NCBI RefSeq assembly: GCF_030705605.1
Contig: NZ_JAPCKK010000014.1
Coordinates: 372,001 to 436,000, forward strand
Origin: Paenibacillus zeirhizosphaerae
GTDB taxonomy: Bacteria > Bacillota > Bacilli > Paenibacillales > Paenibacillaceae
Length of the DNA stretch: 64,000 nucleotides
Direction of reading: 5' to 3'
In this document: positions 51,944 through 61,227 of the stretch, piece by piece
Position numbering within the stretch: position 1 is the first letter of the stretch
Layout of the letters: each line of letters starts with the position of its first letter
Translations under genes and position numbers: made by a program
Notes under the pieces: generated by a model
Databases searched by the model: none
Told to the model about the DNA's origin: nothing
What the model saw: only the letters and a program-made list of their open reading frames with translations

Positions 51944-52708
51944 TCACTGAGTAGTGTCATTTTCCACTGCTCCGCCCTCTTCTTCCGGTTGGAAAGGAAC
52001 ATAGGTGTCCGCTTCAAACATACTGACCAGGCCTGGCTCCTCTGTCTCCAGCACCTGATTCAGGTAGCTGATTTTTTCCGCCAGCAGCGAGACCGAAGTG
52101 AGCACTTCGAATTGAGATCGAGTGTACATCTTGATCCGGTCCGGGAAGGAAGGAGATGGATCAGGAATGATCTCGGAAATGTCGGCTGTCCACTCACCCG
52201 GGATATCCGACAAAATCTTACAAAGTTCCGCTTTGTATGGATCATCTGCCTTCCAGCTTGTTAATACAGGCTTCTCTACGGCAATTCCGCTATTGGAAAC
52301 GCCCACGCTTGTCCCATTGGACAAAATGGCAAGAAGGCTGCCATCTGTACCCACTTCGTAGGCAACTGTATCATATTCTTTAATATTAATGCTAATAATA
52401 CCTGGAAACTGCTTGTCCACATGAACTGATTGAATTGTCTTGATTTCCTTTAACCGCTCCTCCACTTCTCCTGTGCTGGTTCCGAAAAATTGCCCTCCAA
52501 CGTGAAGAGCGCTTTGCTTCAGAAGCTCCGCCTCCGAAGTAAACAGGCTCCCCTTGAAGTCGATTTCCGTGATCCTGCTTAGGGAAGAACGGAAAAATAA
52601 TACGGCAAACAACACAATGAACAAGAGGATCAAAATCAATACGATTTTACGGCTGGTCTTCATTTTGGGTTTATGCTCACGCAGAACAGGAATTTTGGCT
52701 TGTGGCAT
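51944..52708 (-). CDS. divIB: Cell-division protein DivIB/FtsQ
   Basis: 254 residues from ATG 52708 with GGAGAG just upstream; the longer frame to 52783 has no good start. A basic cytoplasmic N-terminus (PKMKTSRK) leads into one span (IVLILILLFIVLFAVLFF), then the POTRA domain RITEIDFKGSLFTSEAELLKQSALHVGGQFFGTS and the beta-domain (TIQSVHVDKQFPGIISINIKEYDTVAYE). Divisome scaffold at the septum. murA stop is about 58 nt away. Followed by ~200 nt ahead of ftsA with no gene. Confidence 0.92.
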   Translation of the reverse strand: MPQAKIPVLREHKPKMKTSRKIVLILILLFIVLFAVLFFRSSLSRITEIDFKGSLFTSEAELLKQSALHVGGQFFGTSTGEVEERLKEIKTIQSVHVDKQFPGIISINIKEYDTVAYEVGTDGSLLAILSNGTSVGVSNSGIAVEKPVLTSWKADDPYKAELCKILSDIPGEWTADISEIIPDPSPSFPDRIKMYTRSQFEVLTSVSLLAEKISYLNQVLETEEPGLVSMFEADTYVPFQPEEEGGAVENDTTQ

Positions 52709-52766
52709 CATTTCTCTCCATAAATGCCCTCTGTCCCCTCGAATCAGGAGGGGACGCTGCAGGCGT

Positions 52767-54050
52767 TTAATTTGCAAAATCAAGCTGCTCCGCTACCGGG
52801 GACTGCCGATGCATTCGTGCGCCGAGATGCTGAAAAAGGGATTCGATCCGGTCGTAGCCTCTATCGATATGATGGACCTGCTCGACCGTGGTCCGTCCTT
52901 TGGCTGCCAGTCCGGCTATCACCAGCGCAGCACCCGCCCGCAGATCTGTAGCTTCAACCGTTGCTCCGTATAGTCGGGGAACACCTCGGATAAACGCCGC
53001 ATTCATGTCTACGGAAATATCGGCCCCCATGACGTTTAGCTCATCAACATGCTTGAACCTGCTTTCAAAAACGGTTTCTTTCATGACGCTGAACCCATCC
53101 GCCAACGACAGCAGCACCATAACCTGGGACTGCAAATCCGTTGGAAAGAACGGATATGGCGATGTAACAATCCTATCCACCGCCTTGGGGCGAACCATAC
53201 AACTCACGTTCATTATATCATTGGAAACGCTAATTTGAACACCGGCACGGCGGAGCACATGAATTAGCGACGATAAATGGGACGGACAGCAGCGGGAAAG
53301 TGTGACGCTGCCACGTGTAGCAGCGGCGGCAATCATAATGGTGCCGGCAACGATCCGGTCAGGGATAATTTCATAGCTGCAAGGATACAGACGGTCCACT
53401 CCGGTGATGGTAATGGTGTCCGTGCCCGCTCCTATAATAGAAGCCCCCATGGCATTGAGAAAGTTCTGCAAATCTTGAATTTCCGGCTCGCGGGCGGCGT
53501 TGATGATTGTTGTTCTGCCTTCAGCCAGCACCGCGGCCATCATAATGTTTTCGGTGGCCCCCACGCTCGGAAAATCCAGATGGATATCCGTTCCGATCAG
53601 CTTGCGGGCCTGGCACGTCATTTTCTCATAGCTCTCCTCGATATCAGCCCCTAGCGCTTTCAAGCCCTCCAGATGGAGATCGAACTTCCGTTCTCCGATC
53701 GCACAACCTCCCGGCTGATAGAACGATACTTCTCCGCAGCGTACGAGGAGCGGTCCCATCAGAAAAATAGATGACCGCATCTGTTTCATCAGATCTTCCG
53801 GAATATCTGTTGATAGCAAATTAGACGAATCGACAAACACGGTATCCTGCTCATGACATGTACTACAGCCCAGCCTCTCCAGAATCCCGAGCATCACCTT
53901 AATGTCAAGCAGGTGAGGCACGTTGTGAATCTGAACTTCCCCATTCGCGAGCAGGCTTGCCGCCAGTATAGGCAAAGCTGCGTTTTTCGCTCCATGGATC
54001 GGTATGGTGCCAGACAGGGGATTCCCGCCTTCTATCACCAATTTGTCCAA
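52767..54050 (-). CDS. murA: UDP-N-acetylglucosamine 1-carboxyvinyltransferase MurA
   Basis: 427 residues from TTG 54050 with GGAGGTGATACA directly upstream. EPSP-synthase fold: IHGAKNAALPILAASLLANGE near residue 20, and the PEP-binding loop GGCAIGERKFDLHLEGLKALG near residue 115, whose Cys is the fosfomycin target, with the usual RPIDLH as RKFDLH. First committed step of peptidoglycan synthesis. In this window it lies between murB and divIB, unlike Bacillus subtilis, where murA genes are elsewhere. Confidence 0.96.
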   Translation of the reverse strand: MDKLVIEGGNPLSGTIPIHGAKNAALPILAASLLANGEVQIHNVPHLLDIKVMLGILERLGCSTCHEQDTVFVDSSNLLSTDIPEDLMKQMRSSIFLMGPLLVRCGEVSFYQPGGCAIGERKFDLHLEGLKALGADIEESYEKMTCQARKLIGTDIHLDFPSVGATENIMMAAVLAEGRTTIINAAREPEIQDLQNFLNAMGASIIGAGTDTITITGVDRLYPCSYEIIPDRIVAGTIMIAAAATRGSVTLSRCCPSHLSSLIHVLRRAGVQISVSNDIMNVSCMVRPKAVDRIVTSPYPFFPTDLQSQVMVLLSLADGFSVMKETVFESRFKHVDELNVMGADISVDMNAAFIRGVPRLYGATVEATDLRAGAALVIAGLAAKGRTTVEQVHHIDRGYDRIESLFQHLGARMHRQSPVAEQLDFAN

Positions 54051-54066
54051 TGTATCACCTCCGAGT

Positions 54067-54972
54067 TTACCGCTCACCCACCACGAAAACCTCCGGCACG
54101 AGCTGAACACCGGATTGAGATGATATGGTGCTCTGAATATGCTGCATCAGGGTAAGCACGTCCTCTGCTGTTGCCTGCCCAGTATTGACAATGAAATTGG
54201 CATGCTGCGTCGATACTTCGGCTCCGCCTGTTTTCATCCCTTTCAGCCCGGCGGACTCTATGAGACGCGCCGCGTAATCGCCGGGAGGATTGCGAAACAC
54301 GCTGCCTGCACAAGCCATCTGCAAAGGCTGGGTGCGCCTGCGGCGGTCCTTGTATGCGGATAAAACCTCGGCAATTTCCTTGCGATCGCCGTGCTTCAGC
54401 CCGAATTTCGCCTCCAGCACAATTCCTCTGCGCTCATGCAGTACAGAATGACGGTAGCCGAATTGCATACCTTCGGCGTCATAAGTCACCAATTCACCTG
54501 TCTCCAGTACAACCTCAGCAGACTGGAAAATTTCCGACACATCAGACCCGTGTGCACCGGCGTTCATGTAGACGGCCCCACCCACCGTCCCTGGAATGCC
54601 GCCCGCGAATTCCAGACCGGACAGACTCTGCTTGCCCGCCAGAACACTTAGTTTGACAAAGGATAACCCGGCTCCCCCGATCACAGTTTCGTCCTCAAAC
54701 CGGACATAGTCAAACCCTTCGCCCAGCTTCACAACGATTCCGCGGATACCCTTGTCTGAAACCAACATATTGGATCCTCTGCCAAGCTGCATCCAAGGCA
54801 CTCCATGCTCACGGACAAAGCTCATCAGCCGCATCAATTGTTCTTTGGTTTCCGGAATGACCAGCGCGTCAGCCGGCCCACCGATCTTCCAGGTTGTATA
54901 TTTCGACAGCGGCTCATGCTCCAGCACCATACCGACGTCTAGAGCGGCCAATAACTGCATCCACTGCTGCAT
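54067..54972 (-). CDS. murB: UDP-N-acetylenolpyruvoylglucosamine reductase MurB
   Basis: 301 residues from ATG 54972, AGGAGG 9 nt upstream. FAD-binding region: HEPLSKYTTWKIGGPADALVIP near residue 20, PWMQLGRGSNMLVSDKGIRGIVVKLG near 60, LSGLEFAGGIPGTVGGAVYMNAGAHG near 115, FGYRHSVL near 155 and the catalytic SVFRNPPGDYAARLIESAGLKG near 225 (the SxFxNP form). It reduces enolpyruvyl-UDP-GlcNAc to UDP-MurNAc. Confidence 0.97.
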   Translation of the reverse strand: MQQWMQLLAALDVGMVLEHEPLSKYTTWKIGGPADALVIPETKEQLMRLMSFVREHGVPWMQLGRGSNMLVSDKGIRGIVVKLGEGFDYVRFEDETVIGGAGLSFVKLSVLAGKQSLSGLEFAGGIPGTVGGAVYMNAGAHGSDVSEIFQSAEVVLETGELVTYDAEGMQFGYRHSVLHERRGIVLEAKFGLKHGDRKEIAEVLSAYKDRRRRTQPLQMACAGSVFRNPPGDYAARLIESAGLKGMKTGGAEVSTQHANFIVNTGQATAEDVLTLMQHIQSTISSQSGVQLVPEVFVVGER

Positions 54973-55143
54973 TGTAATGTTCCTCCTTTGCTTGCAATCC
55001 GCCATGCGGATAACGAAAAACATCGGATTTCTCCGATACGCGGTTGTTATTGTCGAACAACCGGCTCCCGGGTGATGGTCTAAAGATAAGGTATCTTATG
55101 TCAAGATGACCCGGAAGGTGACAATCGCCTATAGACTGCCTTT

Positions 55144-56253
55144 TTATCTGCTGCCGGCCAATCTCCTGATTTCCTGAAGAAATGCCTCTGCCGAATCAGG
55201 CTTACCGAGCCCCGTAGAAGCAGCCGACATGTTTTCCCTTACTCCGATATCGTTCATGATATGCGCAATTGACCCAAAGAGGTTCTGTCCGCTCAGGTTC
55301 TTCTCCAGAATCATGACAGCCGCCCCCGCCTGCTCCAGCGTTCTGGCATTGGCCTCCTGATGATTGTTCGTCACATTCGGAGAAGGGATCAATATGGAAG
55401 GAATGCCAAGAGAAGTGATCTCCGCCAGAAAGGAGGCCCCTGCCCTGTTCACAATCAAGGAAGTGCAGGCAAGCACTTCAGGCATATTGTGCACGTAAGG
55501 AAGCACATGGAGCCGGTCCGGCAGCGGACCGACCCTTGACCGTATCTCATCGACAGTACTATCGAAGTAGCTCTCCCCGGTAACATATACAAAATGGACG
55601 CCCGGCAGGGATGAAAGTTGCGGTGCCATTTCAATCATCGCCTGATTAATTGCTTTGGCCCCCCTACTCCCCCCTACCACCAGGACAATCGAACTATCCT
55701 CCGGAAGTCCTAGGCTTGCAAACCCGCGGCTGCGGTCAGCCCTTCGTACCGTGGTCGCCCGCGGATTGCCTGTATACACAACATTGCGCGCCTTAGGGAA
55801 AGCGGACTCCGATCCCTCAAAGCTAACGGCAACCGTATCCGCATACCGACTCAAAAAGGAATTGGTCAATCCTGGAATGGCATTTTGCTCATGAATAATG
55901 GTCGGGATTCCGAGTCTGGAAGCGGCATATACCACAGGACCGCACACATATCCGCCTGTTCCGACCACTACATCGGGTTTGAACTTTTTCAGCAGCGCTT
56001 TGGAGGTACGTACTCCCTGCAGAAAACGCATTATTGTCTTTACATTTTCAAAAGAGAGGCTCCGCCGAAAGCCGGTAATGTCAATCGATTCGAAGGGAAG
56101 CTTCTCCTGCGGGACCAGCTTGCTTTCAAGTCCCCTCTTACCTCCGATATATAAAAATGCAGCGTCTGGGTCTTCCGACTCACACTGCCGAGCGACGGCA
56201 ACAGCCGGATAAATGTGTCCACCTGTTCCGCCCCCGCTTAATACGACGCGCAT
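55144..56253 (-). CDS. murG: Undecaprenyldiphospho-muramoylpentapeptide GlcNAc-transferase MurG
   Basis: 369 residues from ATG 56253, GAGGTG 8 nt upstream. GT-B fold: MRVVLSGGGTGGHIYPAVAVA at the start, VVGTGGYVCGPVVYAASRLGIPTIIHEQNAIPG near 95, GSRGAKAINQAMIEM near 190, and NRAGASFLAEITSLGIPSILIPSPNVTNNHQEANA near 270. It adds GlcNAc to lipid I, giving lipid II, on the cytoplasmic face of the membrane. Its start lies about 5 nt past the ftsW stop. Confidence 0.98.
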   Translation of the reverse strand: MRVVLSGGGTGGHIYPAVAVARQCESEDPDAAFLYIGGKRGLESKLVPQEKLPFESIDITGFRRSLSFENVKTIMRFLQGVRTSKALLKKFKPDVVVGTGGYVCGPVVYAASRLGIPTIIHEQNAIPGLTNSFLSRYADTVAVSFEGSESAFPKARNVVYTGNPRATTVRRADRSRGFASLGLPEDSSIVLVVGGSRGAKAINQAMIEMAPQLSSLPGVHFVYVTGESYFDSTVDEIRSRVGPLPDRLHVLPYVHNMPEVLACTSLIVNRAGASFLAEITSLGIPSILIPSPNVTNNHQEANARTLEQAGAAVMILEKNLSGQNLFGSIAHIMNDIGVRENMSAASTGLGKPDSAEAFLQEIRRLAGSR

Positions 56254-56258
56254 AGGGT

Positions 56259-57359
56259 TCACCTCGCAAAACGTGATATATTCAATAAAATACCGAGAGC
56301 TGTCAGCATCAGGGTGAGTGAAGAACCCCCGTAGCTGATCAAAGGCAGCGTGATACCCGTTACAGGCATAAGACCAATCACTACACCGATATTAATGACA
56401 ACCTGAACAGCTACCATGCCTACAATCCCGACGGCAAGCAGACTGCCAAAGGTGTCAGGAATGGTCAGAGCCGTTCGCATGCCACGCCAGACGAGAATGA
56501 AAAACAGCAGGATCACGGTAAGACCGCCAATAAAACCAAGTTCCTCAGCCAAGATCGAAAAGATAAAATCGGTTTGCGGCTCAGGCACATAGCTGTATTT
56601 CTGACGGCTCATACCGAGCCCAAGGCCGGCCAGGCCACCGGGACCGATGGCATATAAAGACTGAATAATCTGATAGCCCGCTCCAAGCGGATCAGACCAA
56701 GGATCCAGGAAAGCAGTGATGCGCTTCAGCCGGTAAGGAGCCGCCACCACCAGCGCTGCAAAGCCTGCGGCTCCGCATAGGCCCAAAAGTCCTAGATGTT
56801 TCATGCTGGCACCAGCAGTAAAAATAATAATCATGGAGGCGCCCATCATCACGGTGCCTGTCCCCAGATCCGGCTGCATCATTATGATGCCGAAGGCCAG
56901 TCCGGCCAGCCCTAGCGGGGGCAGCAGCCCGTGCAGAAACGATTTAATCGGATACCCCGGACGACTAAGCCAACTGGCAAGAAACAGGATTATACCAAGC
57001 TTCATAAACTCCGAGGGCTGTATGCCGAACGAGCCGATGCCTAGCCAGCTCCGGGCACCACCGCGGACAACCCCAATGCCGGGAATCAGCACTGCGACCA
57101 GCAGTACAAAACAGATCAGCAGCAGAGGCTTGGCGTATTTCCGCCACACGCGGTAGTCCGTCGAAGCTGTGAACCACATGGCCGCAAGGCCGAGACCTGC
57201 GAACAGCAATTGTCTTTTCACGAAATAATAAGAATCCCCGTATTCACGGAAAGCGAGCACAGCCCCAGCGCTGTATACCATTACGATGCCGATGGCCAGC
57301 AAGCCTATAATACAGGCAAAAAGCCACAAATCCGGAGACGGAGGACGGGACTGTTTCAT
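56259..57359 (-). CDS. spoVE: FtsW/SpoVE peptidoglycan glycosyltransferase (SEDS)
   Basis: 366 residues from ATG 57359. Ten spans; SEDS signatures KRQLLFAGLGLAAMWFTASTDY, GARSWLGIGSFGIQPSEFMKLGIILFLASWL near 110, and LAEELGFIGGLTVILLFF plus MPVTGITLPLISYGGSSLTLMLTALGILLNISRF at the end. SEDS proteins polymerise lipid II with a partner class-B PBP. Its place between murD and murG, like spoVE in Bacillus, and the presence of SpoVD in the same cluster favour SpoVE, but a vegetative FtsW role is equally possible. Confidence 0.9.
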   Translation of the reverse strand: MKQSRPPSPDLWLFACIIGLLAIGIVMVYSAGAVLAFREYGDSYYFVKRQLLFAGLGLAAMWFTASTDYRVWRKYAKPLLLICFVLLVAVLIPGIGVVRGGARSWLGIGSFGIQPSEFMKLGIILFLASWLSRPGYPIKSFLHGLLPPLGLAGLAFGIIMMQPDLGTGTVMMGASMIIIFTAGASMKHLGLLGLCGAAGFAALVVAAPYRLKRITAFLDPWSDPLGAGYQIIQSLYAIGPGGLAGLGLGMSRQKYSYVPEPQTDFIFSILAEELGFIGGLTVILLFFILVWRGMRTALTIPDTFGSLLAVGIVGMVAVQVVINIGVVIGLMPVTGITLPLISYGGSSLTLMLTALGILLNISRFAR

Positions 57360-57404
57360 GGAGGAGGCCACCCCTTGCAGCGAAGTAGGGGCTTATCCAC
57401 CCCC

Positions 57405-58829
57405 CTACTTCAATTTATGCACCGCCTCTTTAAAAATGCGTCCACGCTCTTCATAGGATTTGAACATATCCCAGCTCGCACAGGCCGGAGACAGAAGCAC
57501 GATATCTCCCGGCCCGGCAAGGCTAGCGGACTTGTTCACAGCCTCGATTAGCGCGGTGGCGGCATCCTCACCATTATCGACGAGCTCGATATGTTCTATG
57601 CCTGCTTTCTTGGAAGCCTCTGCCAACTTTTCCTTGGTTTGTCCAAGCAGAACAACAGCTTTTACACGGCCCTGCAGCACTGGGACAAGCTCAAGATAGT
57701 CCGCCCCTCTATCAAGCCCACCGGCGATCAGCACGATAGGCTGCTTAAAGGAGGACAAGGACATCTGGGTTGCCTTGGCATTGGTTGCTTTTGAATTGTT
57801 ATAATAGGATACTCCATCATGCTTGGCCACAAATTCCAGCCGGTGCTCTACCCCTCTAAAATGAGAGAGTGGCTCGCCCAGCGCGGAAAGCGGAGCCCCA
57901 GCCGCAAGCGCAATGGCGCAAGCGGCGAGCGCATTGTCCACATTAAACCGCCCCGGGATTCCGAGTTCCGCAACAGACAGAATCGGGTGGATTACCCCGC
58001 TGCCATCCCGATACACGATATCACGCCTGATGTCATCCTCCACGTCGGGCACATAAGAGGGATCGGCGTACACACCCTCCTGCAGATGCTCGGTCAAGGA
58101 AAAAGGCAGCACTTTGCCCTTCATATAAGGAACCAGTCCGCGGCATACCGGATCGTCCCAATTCAGCACCGCAATATCCTCCGGACCCTGATTCTCGAAC
58201 AGCTTTGCCTTGGAAGCTATGTAGTCATCCATGCCGCCATGGTAATCCAGATGGGTCTCTGCGATATTCAGCAGACAGGCCACTGTCGGACGGAAATCCT
58301 GTGTACCTTTCAATTGAAAGCTGCTCAGCTCTACGACCATCCAGTTACCCTTCTCCGCATCTGCGGCGGCCTCACTGAGCGGTGTGCCGATATTCCCGGC
58401 CACAATCGGCTTCAGGCCTGCAGCGTCCAGCAGCTTACCAACCCATGTGGTGGTGGTGGTTTTTCCATTTGAACCGGTAATGCCAATGATAGGTGCTTCA
58501 CAGATGTGATAGGCAACCTCAACCTCTGTCACAACACGAATACCCAGCTCCAGCGCTTTTTGCACCGGCGGAACCGTATACGGAATGCCCGGATTTTTGA
58601 CCAGCAGCTTCACACCAGGGTGAATCAGATCGTCCGGATGCCCTCCGTATAAAACGGAAATTCCCAAAGCCTCCAATTCGGAAGCTTCGGGACACTGTTC
58701 CCTTTCCTTTTGATCATTTGCCGTAACGACAGCGCCCAATCTGTGCAGCACCTTCGCCACCTGGACTCCGCTTTTCGCCAGCCCCAGAACGACAACTTCG
58801 AGGCCTTTATAAGTATCTGGATGCTTCAT
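57405..58829 (-). CDS. murD: UDP-MurNAc-L-alanine:D-glutamate ligase MurD
   Basis: 474 residues, ATG with AAGGGG upstream. NAD-like N-domain GLEVVVLGLAKSGVQVAKVLHRLGA, ATP loop [21 protein letters not shown] near residue 115, VVELSSFQLKGTQDFRPTVACLLNIAETHLDYHG near 165, ENPGIPYTVPP earlier, and FRGVEHRLEFVAKHDGVSYYNNSKATNAKATQMSL near 320. It adds D-glutamate to UDP-MurNAc-L-Ala in the cytoplasm. Confidence 0.98.
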   Translation of the reverse strand: MKHPDTYKGLEVVVLGLAKSGVQVAKVLHRLGAVVTANDQKEREQCPEASELEALGISVLYGGHPDDLIHPGVKLLVKNPGIPYTVPPVQKALELGIRVVTEVEVAYHICEAPIIGITGSNGKTTTTTWVGKLLDAAGLKPIVAGNIGTPLSEAAADAEKGNWMVVELSSFQLKGTQDFRPTVACLLNIAETHLDYHGGMDDYIASKAKLFENQGPEDIAVLNWDDPVCRGLVPYMKGKVLPFSLTEHLQEGVYADPSYVPDVEDDIRRDIVYRDGSGVIHPILSVAELGIPGRFNVDNALAACAIALAAGAPLSALGEPLSHFRGVEHRLEFVAKHDGVSYYNNSKATNAKATQMSLSSFKQPIVLIAGGLDRGADYLELVPVLQGRVKAVVLLGQTKEKLAEASKKAGIEHIELVDNGEDAATALIEAVNKSASLAGPGDIVLLSPACASWDMFKSYEERGRIFKEAVHKLK

Positions 58830-58832
58830 TTT

Positions 58833-59798
58833 CTACAACCCCTTGCTCAGATAAAGTCCAAGTCCTGCCAGCAGTAGCCCTACCGTCCAAAATGTAATGA
58901 CTACCCGCCATTCAGACCATCCCGACAGCTCAAAATGATGATGAATCGGACTCATTTTGAACACACGCTTGCCGCGTGTCTTGAAGGAAACAACCTGAAT
59001 GACGACCGAAAGCATCTCAATTACAAAAACGCCGCCGATAATGAGGAACAAGAGCTCACTCTTCGTAACGATGGCGATTGCTCCAATGGCCCCGCCGATG
59101 CCGAGCGAACCTGTATCGCCCATAAACACTTTGGCGGGATGTGCGTTATACACGAGAAAGCCAAGCACTGCACCGATCATGGCAGCGGCGCAGACCGCCG
59201 CCGGCAGTGAGGCTTGGATGGCAATAATGGCATAGGCACCGAAAGCAATTGCACTTGTACCTGACAGCAGCCCGTCCAGTCCATCCGTGAAGTTCACCGC
59301 ATTGCTTATGGCCAGCATCATGATAACGATAAAAGGATAATAAAACCAGCCGGTCCAATCGAAGGACCAGGATGTTCCCGGAATGCCGATGACTGTACTG
59401 TGATCATTCTGTATGAGCAGCCAGCACATCAAGCCCGCAAAGAAAAGCTGGCCAAACAGCTTTTGGCGCGGCGTAAGCCCAAGCGATCGCTTGAACACAA
59501 TTTTAATGTAGTCGTCCAGGAACCCGATCAGACCAAAACCAAGCGTAGCCACCAGCAATACATAAAAGTCTGTGTTTTTGATGGCTGAAAACTTTAAATA
59601 CGTCAGCGTAAACGCCAGCAGGATGACGACCCCGCCCATTGTAGGCGTACCCGTCTTCTTCAGATGGCTCTGGGGTCCGTCGTCTCTGACCTGCTGGCCG
59701 AATTTCATCCGGCGCAGCAGCGGAATCAGCAGGGGAGCAGCGATCACCGCCAGTATGAATGATACCCCGATCGTTAGCAGCAGCAGTTGAATATCCAT
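58833..59798 (-). CDS. mraY: Phospho-N-acetylmuramoyl-pentapeptide transferase MraY
   Basis: 321 residues, ATG with GGGGG 6 nt upstream. Ten spans; signatures [20 protein letters not shown] near residue 40, [21 protein letters not shown] near 95, [21 protein letters not shown] near 165 (catalytic Asp), [19 protein letters not shown] near 225 and [19 protein letters not shown] near 285. Transfers MurNAc-pentapeptide to undecaprenyl phosphate, giving lipid I. Confidence 0.98.
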   Translation of the reverse strand: MDIQLLLLTIGVSFILAVIAAPLLIPLLRRMKFGQQVRDDGPQSHLKKTGTPTMGGVVILLAFTLTYLKFSAIKNTDFYVLLVATLGFGLIGFLDDYIKIVFKRSLGLTPRQKLFGQLFFAGLMCWLLIQNDHSTVIGIPGTSWSFDWTGWFYYPFIVIMMLAISNAVNFTDGLDGLLSGTSAIAFGAYAIIAIQASLPAAVCAAAMIGAVLGFLVYNAHPAKVFMGDTGSLGIGGAIGAIAIVTKSELLFLIIGGVFVIEMLSVVIQVVSFKTRGKRVFKMSPIHHHFELSGWSEWRVVITFWTVGLLLAGLGLYLSKGL

Positions 59799-59817
59799 GG
59801 TAATCCCCCTTTCCTCC

Positions 59818-61227
59818 TTATCCGTTCTGCAGCGGATTAGCTTCTTTTAACGCATCCACAACAGTTTCCAGTTTCATGCCCCTTGAAGCTTTGAGAAGCA
59901 CAACATCTCCTGAACAAAGCTCTTCACGCAGCGCCGTCACAAGCTCGTCTTTGTCGGAAAAAGCGTGCACACTGCCCTGCGCCATCTGCTCCCGCGCTCC
60001 CTCCGCAATGTGGGAACCAAGCGGTCCGTAGGTGAATAGCAGGTCCACTCCGGCAGCGGCGGCGTACCTGCCGATCTCCCGGTGATATTGCTCCTCTCCC
60101 GCTCCCAGCTCCAGCATGTCTCCAAGCACGGCAATTTTACGATTTTTAGGGCTATAACCGCCAAGCGTATCAATTGCAGCCTTCATTGAAAGCGGACTAG
60201 CATTATAAGTATCGTTAAGCAGCGTAAGCCCGTTGTCGCAGAGGATCATCTCAATACGCATGCCTGTGAGCTTCAGTCCAGCCAGCCCCTGGCGCATCTG
60301 TTCCATGCCAACTCCGAGCTGCCGCGCCACCGCCATGGCTGCGAGGCAGTTCACCACGTTGTGGCGGCCGAGCAACGGCAGATCAAATGCTTCCGCCCCG
60401 CTCTTTTTCGTGGTAAAAATGATGCCCTTGTCGTGCGTCGTCATCTCTGTCGGGTAATCATCATTATCCTGCAGCAGCCCAAAGGTAAATATCTTCATCT
60501 CCTCCGGCCGCTCCGTCTCAGGCTCCGCCAGCACGGAAGGCAGCAACGGTTCATCCCCATTGCAGATGAGCAGCCCGCCCGGTTTGAGTCCGCTGATAAT
60601 CTCGAGCTTCGCACGAGCGATCTCCTCTCTGGAGCCCAGTTGCAGCAGATGGGCCTCGCCAATGTTGGTGATCACAGCGACGTCCGGCTGTGCAATCCGG
60701 GACAGGAGGCGAATTTCCTCTCTTCCGCTCATGCCCATTTCCAGAATGGCAATCTGCGTCTCTTCCGGCATGGACAGAACCGTCAATGGCAGCCCGATAT
60801 GATTATTATAATTGCCCTGCGTTTTGTGCACTCTGAAGGTCGTGGACAAGAGCGCAGCCACGATATCCTTTGTAGTGGTTTTCCCATTACTACCCGTGAT
60901 TCCGACAACATAAGCCCGGGTTTCTTTCAAATAAGCTGCGGCTAACTGCTGCAGCGCTTTAAGGGTATCCCTCACCAAAATGGCAGGCCCCGCAGGAGGT
61001 GCTCCATGATCCTCCTGCCAGAAAAATGCGCCTGCCCCCTCAGCTATACAGTTGTCCGCAAAAGCATGGCCGTCAAAACGCTCTCCGGCGATGGGAACGA
61101 ACAGCCCGCCCTTCAAAGGGTTCCTGGAATCCGTATAGATCCCGGTTATTTTGGTATCGGCCCCGTCAGATTCGGCAAGCGTTCCGCCGCTCATCGAGGC
61201 TATTTGCGCCAACGTTCTATTAATCAC
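59818..61227 (-). CDS. murF: UDP-MurNAc-tripeptide D-Ala-D-Ala ligase MurF
   Basis: 469 residues, GTG start overlapping the murE stop by 4 nt, AAGGGG upstream. N-domain with [27 protein letters not shown] loop [21 protein letters not shown] near residue 105, [31 protein letters not shown] near 140, [42 protein letters not shown] near 335 and GDMLELG. It finishes the UDP-MurNAc-pentapeptide. Unlike Bacillus subtilis, where murF lies apart, it sits between murE and mraY. Confidence 0.98.
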   Translation of the reverse strand: MINRTLAQIASMSGGTLAESDGADTKITGIYTDSRNPLKGGLFVPIAGERFDGHAFADNCIAEGAGAFFWQEDHGAPPAGPAILVRDTLKALQQLAAAYLKETRAYVVGITGSNGKTTTKDIVAALLSTTFRVHKTQGNYNNHIGLPLTVLSMPEETQIAILEMGMSGREEIRLLSRIAQPDVAVITNIGEAHLLQLGSREEIARAKLEIISGLKPGGLLICNGDEPLLPSVLAEPETERPEEMKIFTFGLLQDNDDYPTEMTTHDKGIIFTTKKSGAEAFDLPLLGRHNVVNCLAAMAVARQLGVGMEQMRQGLAGLKLTGMRIEMILCDNGLTLLNDTYNASPLSMKAAIDTLGGYSPKNRKIAVLGDMLELGAGEEQYHREIGRYAAAAGVDLLFTYGPLGSHIAEGAREQMAQGSVHAFSDKDELVTALREELCSGDVVLLKASRGMKLETVVDALKEANPLQNG

